Below, piece by piece: positions 51,717 through 61,080 of a stretch of 64,000 bases of DNA. The notes below the pieces were generated by a model. The model did not search any database. It saw only the letters and a program-made list of their open reading frames with translations, and was not told the origin of the DNA. The translations under genes and the position numbers were made by a program. This DNA is from Mycoplasmatota bacterium (GTDB lineage: Bacteria; Bacillota_I; Bacilli_A; Izemoplasmatales; Hujiaoplasmataceae). Every line of letters begins with the position of its first letter. Position 1 is the first letter of the stretch. The DNA lies in contig CP076020.1 of the NCBI GenBank assembly GCA_018622675.1, positions 1,302,001 to 1,366,000 on the forward strand, read 5' to 3'.

Positions 51717-52805
51717 ATGTTATTCGAAAAATTTGATCCACTAAAAGGAGAAATGCTCCAAATTTTAGATCAAAATGGGAAAATCGTTAATGATAAATTA
51801 GTCCCTAAAATCAAAAAAGATACCTTATTAAAAATGTATAAGACAATGGTTTTAGGAAGAATAGCTGATGATAAAGCAGTACAGTTTCAAAGACAAGGAA
51901 GGATGTTAACATACGCTCCTAACCACGGTCAAGAAGCTGCACAATTGGGTTCAATTGCAGCTATGGAAGAAAAAGATTGGTTGGTTCTAGCTTTTAGAGA
52001 ACTTAACTCAATGTTGTATAAAGGTGTTACCCTTAAACAATCATTCTTATACTGGTTGGGTAATGAATGGGGTTCAAGGTACGATGATGATGTTAAAGTA
52101 TTACCAGTTAATGTTCCGATTGGTTCACAAATTTCTCATGCTGCCGGACTTGCTTATGCCGCTAAACTTAAAGAAACTGGTGAAGCAGCGATTGTTTATA
52201 TAGGTGACGGCGGAACATCACATGGTGAATTTCATGAAGGGATGAACTTCGCTTCTGCTTATAATTTGCCAGTCATTATTGTGATCCAAAACAATCAATA
52301 TGCTATCTCTACACCAAGAGATAAAACAATCAAATCAAAAACATTAGCTCAAAAAGCTATATCTTATGGTATACCCGGTATTCAAGTAGATGGTAATGAT
52401 CCACTGGCCATGTACCTTGCAACAGAAAAAGCCAGAGAAAGAGCCGCAAAGGGAGAAGGACCAACCTTGATTGAAGCTGTTACTTATCGTATGGGTGCTC
52501 ATACGACTTCTGATAATCCAAAACTTTACCGTGAAGATTCAGAAGTTGAAGAATGGGAAGAAAAAGATCCTTTAAAACGTTTTAAACAATATATGATAGA
52601 TAAAAAATATTGGTCTGAAAAGAAAGACAAAGAATTACATGAATCAAGTAAAAAAGAAGTTTTAGATACATTTAAAGAAGTTGAAAATATGGGTATTGTA
52701 GATTTAAAAGATATCTTTGAATATACTTATGGATCTATGACACCAGAATTAACAAAACAAATGAAAGAATACCAAGAATATTTAGATGAGGAAGGTGCAG
52801 AATAA
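51717..52805 (+). CDS. pdhA: Pyruvate dehydrogenase E1 component, alpha subunit
   Basis: 362 aa. ThDP-binding motif begins at GDGGTSHGEFHEG (GDG 163-165) and ends at IQNNQYAIS (Asn192-193). Conserved phosphorylation-loop region YRMGAHTTSDNP is also there. Forms an a2b2 E1 with the next gene and decarboxylates pyruvate. AGGAGG ribosome site 9 nt before the ATG. First gene of pdhABCD; the gene order (E1a-E1b-E2-E3) is that of Bacillota. Confidence 0.96.
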   Translation: MLFEKFDPLKGEMLQILDQNGKIVNDKLVPKIKKDTLLKMYKTMVLGRIADDKAVQFQRQGRMLTYAPNHGQEAAQLGSIAAMEEKDWLVLAFRELNSMLYKGVTLKQSFLYWLGNEWGSRYDDDVKVLPVNVPIGSQISHAAGLAYAAKLKETGEAAIVYIGDGGTSHGEFHEGMNFASAYNLPVIIVIQNNQYAISTPRDKTIKSKTLAQKAISYGIPGIQVDGNDPLAMYLATEKARERAAKGEGPTLIEAVTYRMGAHTTSDNPKLYREDSEVEEWEEKDPLKRFKQYMIDKKYWSEKKDKELHESSKKEVLDTFKEVENMGIVDLKDIFEYTYGSMTPELTKQMKEYQEYLDEEGAE

Positions 52806-53782
52806 TGGCTGTTAAAACAATATTACAAGCAATTAACGAGGCCCTTGACCAATCAATGGAAAAAGATGATTCAGTTGTTGTTTATGGTGAAGATGTCGGT
52901 TTTGAAGGTGGCGTCTTTAGAGCAACTGCTGGTTTACAGAAAAAATACGGAGAACAAAGAGTGTTTGATACACCTATCGCTGAAGCAGCGATTGTTGGTA
53001 GTGCTATCGGAATGGCTATCAATGGATTAAAACCTGTTGTAGAAATGCAATTTTCAGGATTTTCTTTGCCTGGATACAATCAAGTAGTATCTCATGCCGC
53101 AAGATTTAGAAACCGTACGCGTGGCAAATACCATCTACCAATGGTCGTTAGAATGCCATATGGTGGAGGCGTAAGAGCCTTAGAACACCACTCGGAAAGT
53201 TTAGAAACCTTATATGCACACATACCTGGTTTAAAACTCGTTATTCCTTCTACACCATATGATGCTAAAGGATTAATGATGGCCGCAATCAACCACCCTG
53301 ATCCTGTGATCGTTATGGAACCGAAGAGAATATATAGAGCCTTTAAACAAGATATACCTGATGAACCATACGAAGTTGAAATTGGAAAAGCTAGAGTAGT
53401 TAAAGAAGGAAAAGACCTAACTATTGTTGCATGGGGAGCACTTGTTAGAGAAGTTGAAAAGGCTATGAAACAAGTTGATGGTATAGATGCTGAAATTATT
53501 GATTTAAGAACAATTGCGCCAATGGATACAGAAACAATTATAGAATCTGTTAAGAAAACTGGTAGAGTCTTAGTTGTTCATGAAGCATATAAATCATTTG
53601 GCCCAGCAGCTGAAATCGTATCTAGAGTTAATGAGGAAGCTTTCTTCTATCTAGAAGCCGCACCAAAAAGATTGACTGGATTTGATGTGACAATTCCACT
53701 ACCAAAAGGCGAAGAACATTTTATCATTAAACCAGAACGTATTGCTTATGAAGTCAAAAAACTCATGGCTCAAAAAGCCTAA
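52805..53782 (+). CDS. pdhB: Pyruvate dehydrogenase E1 component, beta subunit
   Basis: 325 aa, normal. VYGEDVGFEGGVFRATAGL (E1b signature EDVG..GGVFR), DTPIAEAAIVGSAIGMA, PVVEMQFSGF, RMPYGGGVRALEHHSES and VVHEAYKSFGPAAEI. Start ATG overlaps the pdhA stop by one base (TAATG). Pairs with E1 alpha. Confidence 0.96.
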   Translation: MAVKTILQAINEALDQSMEKDDSVVVYGEDVGFEGGVFRATAGLQKKYGEQRVFDTPIAEAAIVGSAIGMAINGLKPVVEMQFSGFSLPGYNQVVSHAARFRNRTRGKYHLPMVVRMPYGGGVRALEHHSESLETLYAHIPGLKLVIPSTPYDAKGLMMAAINHPDPVIVMEPKRIYRAFKQDIPDEPYEVEIGKARVVKEGKDLTIVAWGALVREVEKAMKQVDGIDAEIIDLRTIAPMDTETIIESVKKTGRVLVVHEAYKSFGPAAEIVSRVNEEAFFYLEAAPKRLTGFDVTIPLPKGEEHFIIKPERIAYEVKKLMAQKA

Positions 53783-53794
53783 GGAGGAATCATA

Positions 53795-55117
53795 ATGTTT
53801 AATTTTAAATTTGCGGATATCGGTGAAGGTATCCACGAAGGTAAGATATTAGAATGGAAATATAAAAAAGGTGACAAAATTGAAGAGGGTGAAACATTAG
53901 TTGTTGTTGAAACAGACAAAGTCAACGCTGAAATCCCATGCCCAGTAGATGGTACCATTATAGAACTTGGACCCGACGAGGGTGAGATGATTGAAGTTGG
54001 TGATTTATTGGCCAAAATCGATGACGGTGAAGGTGTTGATGAATCGAGTGAAGAAACTGATCATCCCAAAGACCAACCTTCTACTTCTGAAGAAAGCAAA
54101 GAAGAAAAAGCCACAGAGGATGAAGAAGACGAAGATGAAGGTGGCGTTGTTGGTAAATTAGAATCTTCTGATGAAGTGATTGAATCATCTCAAGAAACTA
54201 AGAAGACAACTAATAACAATCAAAAAGTACTCGCTACACCAGTTGCAAGAAAAATGGCAAGTGATTTAGATATTGATATTAACCAAGTTAAAGGCACTGG
54301 CGAACATGGGCGAGTATTGAAAGAGGATATAGAAAATTATAAACAAAGCGATGATTCTTCAAGCAAGTCAAAATCATCTATACAATCAAGGATCGATGTT
54401 CCTGAAATTAAAGCTTATGAAGGCGATAAACGAGAAAAAATTTCAACATTACGCCGCAGTGTTGTTAAGGCTATGACTGTTTCAAAACAAGTTATTCCAC
54501 ATACAACTTTAATTGATGAGTTAGATGTAACAGACTTAGTTAACTTTAGAAATGAACATAAAGAAAAGGCTGCTAATAAAGGTGTTAAGTTAACTTACAT
54601 GGCTTTTATCATTAAAGCATTAACAAAAGCGATTAAAGATTATCCAATACTAAATAGTTCTTATGACCAAGTTAATGAAGAAATCATTTATAGAAATGAT
54701 ATCAATATAGGTATCGCTGTAGATACACCTGATGGATTAATAGTTCCTAATATTAAAAACGCTGATCAATTGAGTCTTTTTGAGACTGCTAATAAAGTAC
54801 AAGAACTGGCAGATTTAGCAAAAGAGAGAAAAATACAATTAAGTGATTTACAAAAAGGTACGATTTCAATTACAAACTTCGGAGCATTTGATGCTATATC
54901 TGGTACACCAGTTATTAAGCATCCAGAAGTAGCTATTTTAGGCATCGGTAAAATTGATAAAAAACCTGTTGTTAGAAATAATGAAATCGTGATAAGAGAT
55001 ATATTGCCATTATCACTAACATTTGATCATAGAATCATTGATGGTGCTGATGGCGGTCGCGCAATGTTAGCCTTTAAAAAATACCTTAAAGACCCCTTAC
55101 TTTTATTGATGAACTAA
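53795..55117 (+). CDS. pdhC: Dihydrolipoamide acetyltransferase (E2)
   Basis: 440 aa with one lipoyl domain (Lys42 in VETDKVNAEI), an acidic linker (residues 80-140, rich in Glu/Asp), a peripheral-subunit-binding domain ATPVARKMASDLDIDINQ and GTGEHGRVLKEDIENY, and a catalytic domain ending SLTFDHRIIDGADGGR (His412). One lipoyl domain and a short acidic linker are seen in other Mollicutes and relatives. The lipoyl group is probably supplied by the LplA encoded at 56573. GGAGG ribosome site. Confidence 0.96.
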   Translation: MFNFKFADIGEGIHEGKILEWKYKKGDKIEEGETLVVVETDKVNAEIPCPVDGTIIELGPDEGEMIEVGDLLAKIDDGEGVDESSEETDHPKDQPSTSEESKEEKATEDEEDEDEGGVVGKLESSDEVIESSQETKKTTNNNQKVLATPVARKMASDLDIDINQVKGTGEHGRVLKEDIENYKQSDDSSSKSKSSIQSRIDVPEIKAYEGDKREKISTLRRSVVKAMTVSKQVIPHTTLIDELDVTDLVNFRNEHKEKAANKGVKLTYMAFIIKALTKAIKDYPILNSSYDQVNEEIIYRNDINIGIAVDTPDGLIVPNIKNADQLSLFETANKVQELADLAKERKIQLSDLQKGTISITNFGAFDAISGTPVIKHPEVAILGIGKIDKKPVVRNNEIVIRDILPLSLTFDHRIIDGADGGRAMLAFKKYLKDPLLLLMN

Positions 55118-55131
55118 GAAAGGATGATTAT

Positions 55132-56511
55132 ATGAATACATATGACGTTGTCATAGTCGGCGCCGGACCTGGTGGATATGTAGCGGCTATAAAAGCTGCA
55201 CAAAAAGGTTTAAAAACAGCCATTATTGAAAAAGAAGCAATTGGTGGTGTTTGTTTAAACTGGGGATGTATTCCTACCAAGTCTTTATTAAAAAGTGCCA
55301 AAGTATATAAACAATTTATGCATGCCAAAGATTATGGGATTGATATCGCTAATAATGATGATATAAAACCAAATTGGAAAGCAATTATTAAAAGAAAAGA
55401 CCGCATTGTTAGACGTTTAACAGGTGGTGTAAAGATGTTACTAAAGAAAAATAATGTTGATATCTACGAGGGTTTTGGAGAAGTTAAAAACAAAAATGAA
55501 ATTATCATTAATGATCAAACAATTAAGACTAAACATATCATCCTTTCAACTGGTGCATCACCGATACTCCCACCCATTGACGGATTAAAAGAAGCTTATG
55601 ATAAAGGATTATTAATGACTAGCAAACAATTACTAGACATAGAAGATATCCCTAAAGATTTAGTTATTATAGGTGGTGGTGTCATAGGTTTAGAGTTTGC
55701 TACTATATTTAATAGTTTCGGTAGTCATGTGACCATCATTGAAAGAGAAGATAGAATATTACTAAATGTTGATGATGATATTAGAGACGCTATCTTAAAA
55801 ATAGTTAAAAAAGAAAAAATGAATATATTAACTGATTCATCAGTTACAAAAATAGCTAAGAATGAAGTAATTTATAAGGATTCTAAAGGTAATGAACAAA
55901 CAATAAAAACAGATAAAGTATTATTATCTGTTGGAATGAAGGCAAACACAAAAGGTTATGAATCTTTAGACTTAAAAATGAATAATAACTTTGTTAAAAC
56001 TGATGATGCAATGAAAACTTCCTTAGACAATGTTTATGCTATTGGCGATATGAACGGAAAAATGATGTTGGCTCATGTCGCGTCACACCAAGGCATATTA
56101 GCAATCAATCATATATTAGGTGAAAAAGAAGTTATGGATTACAAACAAGTACCTTCTGCTATATACTCTTTTCCTGAAATTGCGCAAATAGGTTACACTG
56201 AGAAAGAGGCTAAAGAAGCAAACCTAGACTATAAAACCTCTACTTTCCCTTTACAAGCCAACGGAAAAGCTTTATCAGCTAATGAAACAGATGGTTTTAT
56301 TAAAATTATTGCATCTAAAAAATATAACGAAATATTAGGTGTTCATATTCTGGCAGATAATGCATCTGATTTAATCAGTGAAGCTGTCATGACTATGAAA
56401 CTTGAAGGAACAGCTGACGAAATAGCACACGCTATACATCCACATCCAACAATCTCTGAAGTATTTAACGAAGCTGCTTGGGGTATTGTGGACAAAGCAA
56501 TCCATATTTAA
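55132..56511 (+). CDS. pdhD: Dihydrolipoamide dehydrogenase (E3)
   Basis: 459 aa. FAD site VIVGAGPGGYVAAIKAAQKG, redox disulfide GGVCLNWGCIPTKS (Cys41/Cys46), NAD site VIIGGGVIGLEFATIFNSFG, and catalytic His-Glu in HPHPTISEVFNEAA (His438). Without an extra lipoyl domain at the N-terminus, unlike some Mollicutes E3 proteins. Last gene of the pdh operon, followed by a bidirectional terminator. Confidence 0.96.
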   Translation: MNTYDVVIVGAGPGGYVAAIKAAQKGLKTAIIEKEAIGGVCLNWGCIPTKSLLKSAKVYKQFMHAKDYGIDIANNDDIKPNWKAIIKRKDRIVRRLTGGVKMLLKKNNVDIYEGFGEVKNKNEIIINDQTIKTKHIILSTGASPILPPIDGLKEAYDKGLLMTSKQLLDIEDIPKDLVIIGGGVIGLEFATIFNSFGSHVTIIEREDRILLNVDDDIRDAILKIVKKEKMNILTDSSVTKIAKNEVIYKDSKGNEQTIKTDKVLLSVGMKANTKGYESLDLKMNNNFVKTDDAMKTSLDNVYAIGDMNGKMMLAHVASHQGILAINHILGEKEVMDYKQVPSAIYSFPEIAQIGYTEKEAKEANLDYKTSTFPLQANGKALSANETDGFIKIIASKKYNEILGVHILADNASDLISEAVMTMKLEGTADEIAHAIHPHPTISEVFNEAAWGIVDKAIHI

Positions 56512-56542
56512 TTTTTTCTCTGTTATAGGCTATAGGCCAAAA

Positions 56543-56577
56543 AAAGAATCTAATCTTTATGATTAGGTTCTTTTACT
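56543..56577. terminator. Bidirectional terminator between pdhD and lplA
   Basis: AAAGAATCTAATC (56543-56555) pairs with GATTAGGTTCTTT (56561-56573, one G-U pair) around TTTAT, with T on the plus side and A on the other. Confidence 0.85.
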
Positions 56578-57448
56578 TATATAAGTTAATCAACTTAAAA
56601 AATGCTTGCGAATAATATTTAATACCTATCCATTGATCTTTGTCTTTCAAATCGATGTCTTTAATTATTCCATTCTCTACATGGATATTGACTAAGCGAT
56701 CTTTTAAGAATGTTTCTATTGAAAACTTAGGAGTTTTCCCAAAGTTCCAATCCCAAGAAAGGTATTTTTCTTTTTTAATTTCATTGATTTTATTTTTATC
56801 AAGGACTATTTCATTTAATGAAATATTTCTATCTTTTGATATTTTTTCAATCATTTCTTTAACGAAGTTAGTCATATCAGTTGAAAGCATATTTTTTAAA
56901 TTTTCAACAGGTTGTTTATTTGATAATACCTGGTGTCCTTTGGCTTCTTGACTATGATCAATTAAAGCTTGATGAATAATATTGAGATCTGTATCATACA
57001 ATAAAGTACCATGATGTAATAACCGATTATTAATAAAGGCCTGTGCATTTCCGGATATCTTTTTGTCATTCACAAATAAGTGCGATTTTGGTTGAAAATG
57101 AGCATTAAGTCCTTTAGACTTTAAAAGATCAATCACGGGTTGCAGAAAAAACAAATAATTGTTGATTTTGTTTTTATAATCATGGGTGATATAAGAAAAA
57201 TTGATGGTACCATTGTCTTGATAGATGGTCCCGCCACCAGATACTCTTCTTATTTTAGGAATTGAATCATTTAATAAATATTGAGAATTTATTTCAATAA
57301 AAGGATTTTGGTTTCTCCCATATACAAAAGCTTTTGAACCATACCAAATAAAGAGAATATCTTCTTTTAAATCATAATGCCTAAGCAAATATTCTTCAGT
57401 TGCTAGGTTATAATGAATATCTAAAGAACGACTAATGATTATGCCCAT
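56573..57448 (-). CDS. lplA: Lipoate-protein ligase A
   Basis: 291 aa. LplA-like fold: NLATEEYLLRHYD, FIWYGSKAFVYGRNQNPF, IRRVSGGGTIYQDNGTINFSYI (core RRVSGGGTIYQDNG) and KISGNAQAFINNRLLHHGTLLYD, with the lysine of KISGNAQ in the active site. It ligates free lipoate to the E2 Lys42 of PDH. The C-terminal part is of the LplA C-domain type. It lies convergent to pdhD and downstream of a MATE gene. Confidence 0.94.
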   Translation of the reverse strand: MGIIISRSLDIHYNLATEEYLLRHYDLKEDILFIWYGSKAFVYGRNQNPFIEINSQYLLNDSIPKIRRVSGGGTIYQDNGTINFSYITHDYKNKINNYLFFLQPVIDLLKSKGLNAHFQPKSHLFVNDKKISGNAQAFINNRLLHHGTLLYDTDLNIIHQALIDHSQEAKGHQVLSNKQPVENLKNMLSTDMTNFVKEMIEKISKDRNISLNEIVLDKNKINEIKKEKYLSWDWNFGKTPKFSIETFLKDRLVNIHVENGIIKDIDLKDKDQWIGIKYYSQAFFKLINLYK

Positions 57449-57460
57449 TAAATGGCTCCT

Positions 57461-58855
57461 TTAACTAAGTTCTTGAATTGACTGTGGGATTTTTTTATGT
57501 AGGTCTTTCATTTCGTATCTAAAAACAAACATTGAGATTAGACCAGCTATGATGTCCGCCGCAACAAATGTCCACCAAATACCTGAAATACCAAACAAAT
57601 ATGTAAACAATAAAACAATAGGAACAAACAATATAAATTGTCTTGAAGCAGCAACTAGAAAGGCTCTAACAGGATAACCCATCGCTTGGTAAACACTTGA
57701 TAAGATAACTTGGAATCCTATGACAACGAATCCTAAAGAAACAATCCTTAATGCATTTGGACCCTCATTTAGGAGTATGGAGTCTGTTTCCGAACTAAAG
57801 AGTGAGAACAATTGGTTGGAGAAGATTAAGGTTAATACAAGTGCTCCTATAAAGTAAAATACTAGTAATTTCATTGTATAGCCAATAACAGTATACAATC
57901 TTTGATATAGTTTTGCCCCGTAATTATAACCCACAATAGGTTGAAGGCCTTGAACTAAGCCAAATCCTGGCATAAGCAAAAACATAACTAATCTGTTAAC
58001 AACACCAAATATGGATATATAAATCTCTGGTTCTCCAGGACTATATTCTTTAATTAAGTTATTAATCAATATGACAAGGAAAGCCCCTAAAGCGTTTCTT
58101 ATAAAAGATGAAAATCCAATAGAAGAAATTTCTCCCATCATTTTGAAATCAACTTCGTATAATTTTCTTAAGTTAATATTGAGTTTAGACTTAGATGATG
58201 TTGATGCCATAAAGACATAAATAAATGATGCAGTTTTAGCAATTACAGTTGCAATAGCTGCCCCTTTGACGCCCATACCTAAGCCCCAATCAAAAATAAA
58301 TATTGGGTCTAAGATAATATTAACGCCCGCTCCAATCACCATTGAAATCATTGCTACATTAGCTCTTCCTTCTGCTCTTGCTAAGTTATTAAAAATAACT
58401 GAAAGAGAAAAGGGTATTAAACCAATTAAAATATAAAAAAGATAATCTCTAGCATAAGCAATATTACCATCAGTTGCACCAAAGAAATATAATAAATCAT
58501 CTAAAAAGACAATCCCAATTACTGCAATGATAACTGAAAATACCACGCCCATAAAAACGGCTGTATTTACAGATCGTCTCATATACTCTTTATCGTTTCG
58601 TCCATACGCTCTAGAAAAAACTGATGATGCTCCAATACCAATCATAAGCCCAAATGCCATGACAATCATCTGCACTGGATTGGCAATAGATAAGGCTCCG
58701 ATTGCAATCTCACCTGATCCTTGTCCTACAAATATAGTATCAACTAAATTATATAAAGCTGTCACAATCATTGCAATTGTGGCAGGAATCGATAGTTTAA
58801 TTAAGGCTTTTTTTACATCCATTTTACCTAGTAAATCACTTCTTGCTTCATCCAT
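57461..58855 (-). CDS. MATE-family efflux transporter
   Basis: 464 aa with 12 transmembrane segments. Two homologous halves with MATE features: IPATIAMIVTALYNLVDTIFVG, GIGASSVFSRAYGRND, FNNLARAEGRANVAMI and GLVQGLQPIVGYNYGAKLYQR. Na+/H+-driven export of drugs or metabolites; the substrate is unknown. GAGGTGAAAAT precedes the ATG. It shares a transcript with lplA (12 nt between them). Confidence 0.92.
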   Translation of the reverse strand: MDEARSDLLGKMDVKKALIKLSIPATIAMIVTALYNLVDTIFVGQGSGEIAIGALSIANPVQMIVMAFGLMIGIGASSVFSRAYGRNDKEYMRRSVNTAVFMGVVFSVIIAVIGIVFLDDLLYFFGATDGNIAYARDYLFYILIGLIPFSLSVIFNNLARAEGRANVAMISMVIGAGVNIILDPIFIFDWGLGMGVKGAAIATVIAKTASFIYVFMASTSSKSKLNINLRKLYEVDFKMMGEISSIGFSSFIRNALGAFLVILINNLIKEYSPGEPEIYISIFGVVNRLVMFLLMPGFGLVQGLQPIVGYNYGAKLYQRLYTVIGYTMKLLVFYFIGALVLTLIFSNQLFSLFSSETDSILLNEGPNALRIVSLGFVVIGFQVILSSVYQAMGYPVRAFLVAASRQFILFVPIVLLFTYLFGISGIWWTFVAADIIAGLISMFVFRYEMKDLHKKIPQSIQELS

Positions 58856-58933
58856 ATTTTCACCTCATTTTAAATATTATAGCAAACATTCAAAATTTCA
58901 ACCAGCAAAAATACTTAGAAAAAGTTTTTTTAT

Positions 58934-61063
58934 TTATAAAGCGAGCAAGGATATGTTGGTTAGTAGTAAGTAAATCAATAAAGCAGATATAAAAAGCACA
59001 TAAATAAATGCATCTGCTGTAATGATTGTGTTTTCATATTTCCTGTTTAATACATTGACTGTTATAACGAAGCGATCTATAAAGCCAACTTTATTGGTAT
59101 CACTCTCTTTTAATTTTGAAAATTCTTCTTCATTATATGGACACTTTTCTCCATAAAGAATTTTACAAAGGTTTTTCATGAATAAATAAGCTGGCAAAAA
59201 GAAAATGTATTCAATACTCAACCACTTAGGTGTTTTTTTAGTAAATAAGTGATATCTTTTTCCTATCAAGAATAATATAAAGCCTGCTAAAATAATCATT
59301 ATAGCCATCAATATATCATAGAGTTTAAAAAATTCAATAGTCATTATATACGATTGCACAAAATCTGATGAATAAGCCATCACATTTAATTGAGGTACAA
59401 TGAAATAGTTTAAAATAAAATCTGGTCTTACACCAATCCAAATAATCAATAAACTCATTGATATTAAAGCTAAATCTAAACTAGAAAAATCAAAAGTTAA
59501 ATCTTTGTACTCATTATGATTGTCTTTTATAAAAACATAATAAAACATTTTGGCAAAGTAAGTGACCGTGCCAATACTCGCTATAATATAGAGTACTTCA
59601 GCGATAATAAAGATTGAGGATCCATGTTGATATGCTTCTACTAAGCCATGATGTAGTAAAGTCTTAGATATATAACCGTTAAACAATGGCATACCTATAA
59701 TTCCAAACATGCCAATTACAAAAATAATAGTTGTCACAGGTAATTTTTTCCAAATACCGCCCAATTTATACATATCTAATTCATGGGTGTGATAATAAAT
59801 CACACCAGCAACCATAAATAATAATGATTTAAAGAGTGCGTGATTAATAATATGGTATAAGGCTCCTGAATAACCCATTGCGCCTTCATAACCCAAATAT
59901 AAAGCTAGACCAATCCCTAGCAAGATATATCCCATTTGACTCACTGATGAATAAGCCAAAAGTTTCTTTATGTTGGCTTGTTGAAGCGCTAAAACAACAC
60001 CCATAAGCATGGTTATAATTCCTGTCCATATAATGATAGACCCAATATTTTGTGTAGTGATCCAGATAGGATCGCTAGCGCTTGAAACAGTGTTTATTTC
60101 AGGAAAATAATAACTCACCGCAACTCTAATAATTCCAAATGCACCCACTTTAATCATTACACCTGATAAAAGGGCACTTGCAGGAGTTGGAGCAACAGGA
60201 TGAGCCCTTGGTAACCATACATGAACTGGTGCCATTCCAGCTTTTATACCAAAACCAAAAACTAATAAACCCATAATCCAATATTTAAGATTTCCAAGTT
60301 CTGAAAGTCTTACAATAGCTGATTTAAAACTTAAATCACCGATATTAAAATATATCAAAAGAATAGCGGTGAGGATTAAAAAACCTCCAATTAATCCCAT
60401 AATAATGTAGTTATATCCGGCCTTATAAGACTCTTCATTTTGACCATGAATCACAAGCATATAGGAAGCAATAGTCATGACTTCAAAAAACAAAAACATA
60501 GTTAATAAGTCACCTGACATAATTGTTCCCAATACCGAACTATAAGTTAAAGCTAAGAAAAAAAAGAATCTGGTACTATGCTTTTCTTTTTTCATATATT
60601 CATGGGCATATACAATGACATAAAACCATACAAAGGCTGTGATTAATAAAACTGTGTACCCAAGCATATCAATATGAAAACTAAGACCAAACAATAATAC
60701 ATTAGAAAACTGATAATCAACTTGACCTATGATAACTTTTGGATATAATAATATCAGTAATAAAATGACTAAAAACCCCATATAAATCAGGGATTTATCT
60801 CTATAATCAACATTTTTTTCCCTATAAAGCAATTCAAAAGATGCGCCTACAATAGGAATTAAAATGATTATGAAAATATCAATTGATTGTTTATTTAGAA
60901 AAGAAAGATAACTTTCATACCCTTTTAATGTACGTAATGTACTTTGCAAAGAAAACCAATCACTAATGAAAGCTACAAAAAGAAATAAAATCACCAAAGA
61001 TAATCCAACCATGATTGCATTGGACCACACCATATTATCAAGTATTTTAAGTTTCCTTTTCAT
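58934..61063 (-). CDS. NuoL/MrpA-D-like ion-translocating subunit, tandem paralogue 1 with C-terminal extension
   Basis: 709 aa. The central Proton_antipo_M domain holds the key charges: Glu194 in MFLFFEVMTIASYM, Lys274 in GFGIKAGMAPVHVWLPRAHP, and later HALFKSLLFMVAG. After the 14-helix core there is an extension of about 120 residues with PKWLSIEYIFFLPAYLFMKN, ILYGEKCPYNEEEFSKL and IDRFVITVNVLNRKYENTI before a final transmembrane helix; this is not typical of NuoL or MrpD. ATG at 61063 chosen for GGGTGG. It lies 17 nt after its paralogue. Confidence 0.88.
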   Translation of the reverse strand: MKRKLKILDNMVWSNAIMVGLSLVILFLFVAFISDWFSLQSTLRTLKGYESYLSFLNKQSIDIFIIILIPIVGASFELLYREKNVDYRDKSLIYMGFLVILLLILLYPKVIIGQVDYQFSNVLLFGLSFHIDMLGYTVLLITAFVWFYVIVYAHEYMKKEKHSTRFFFFLALTYSSVLGTIMSGDLLTMFLFFEVMTIASYMLVIHGQNEESYKAGYNYIIMGLIGGFLILTAILLIYFNIGDLSFKSAIVRLSELGNLKYWIMGLLVFGFGIKAGMAPVHVWLPRAHPVAPTPASALLSGVMIKVGAFGIIRVAVSYYFPEINTVSSASDPIWITTQNIGSIIIWTGIITMLMGVVLALQQANIKKLLAYSSVSQMGYILLGIGLALYLGYEGAMGYSGALYHIINHALFKSLLFMVAGVIYYHTHELDMYKLGGIWKKLPVTTIIFVIGMFGIIGMPLFNGYISKTLLHHGLVEAYQHGSSIFIIAEVLYIIASIGTVTYFAKMFYYVFIKDNHNEYKDLTFDFSSLDLALISMSLLIIWIGVRPDFILNYFIVPQLNVMAYSSDFVQSYIMTIEFFKLYDILMAIMIILAGFILFLIGKRYHLFTKKTPKWLSIEYIFFLPAYLFMKNLCKILYGEKCPYNEEEFSKLKESDTNKVGFIDRFVITVNVLNRKYENTIITADAFIYVLFISALLIYLLLTNISLLAL

Positions 61064-61080
61064 ATAGCCACCCATCATTT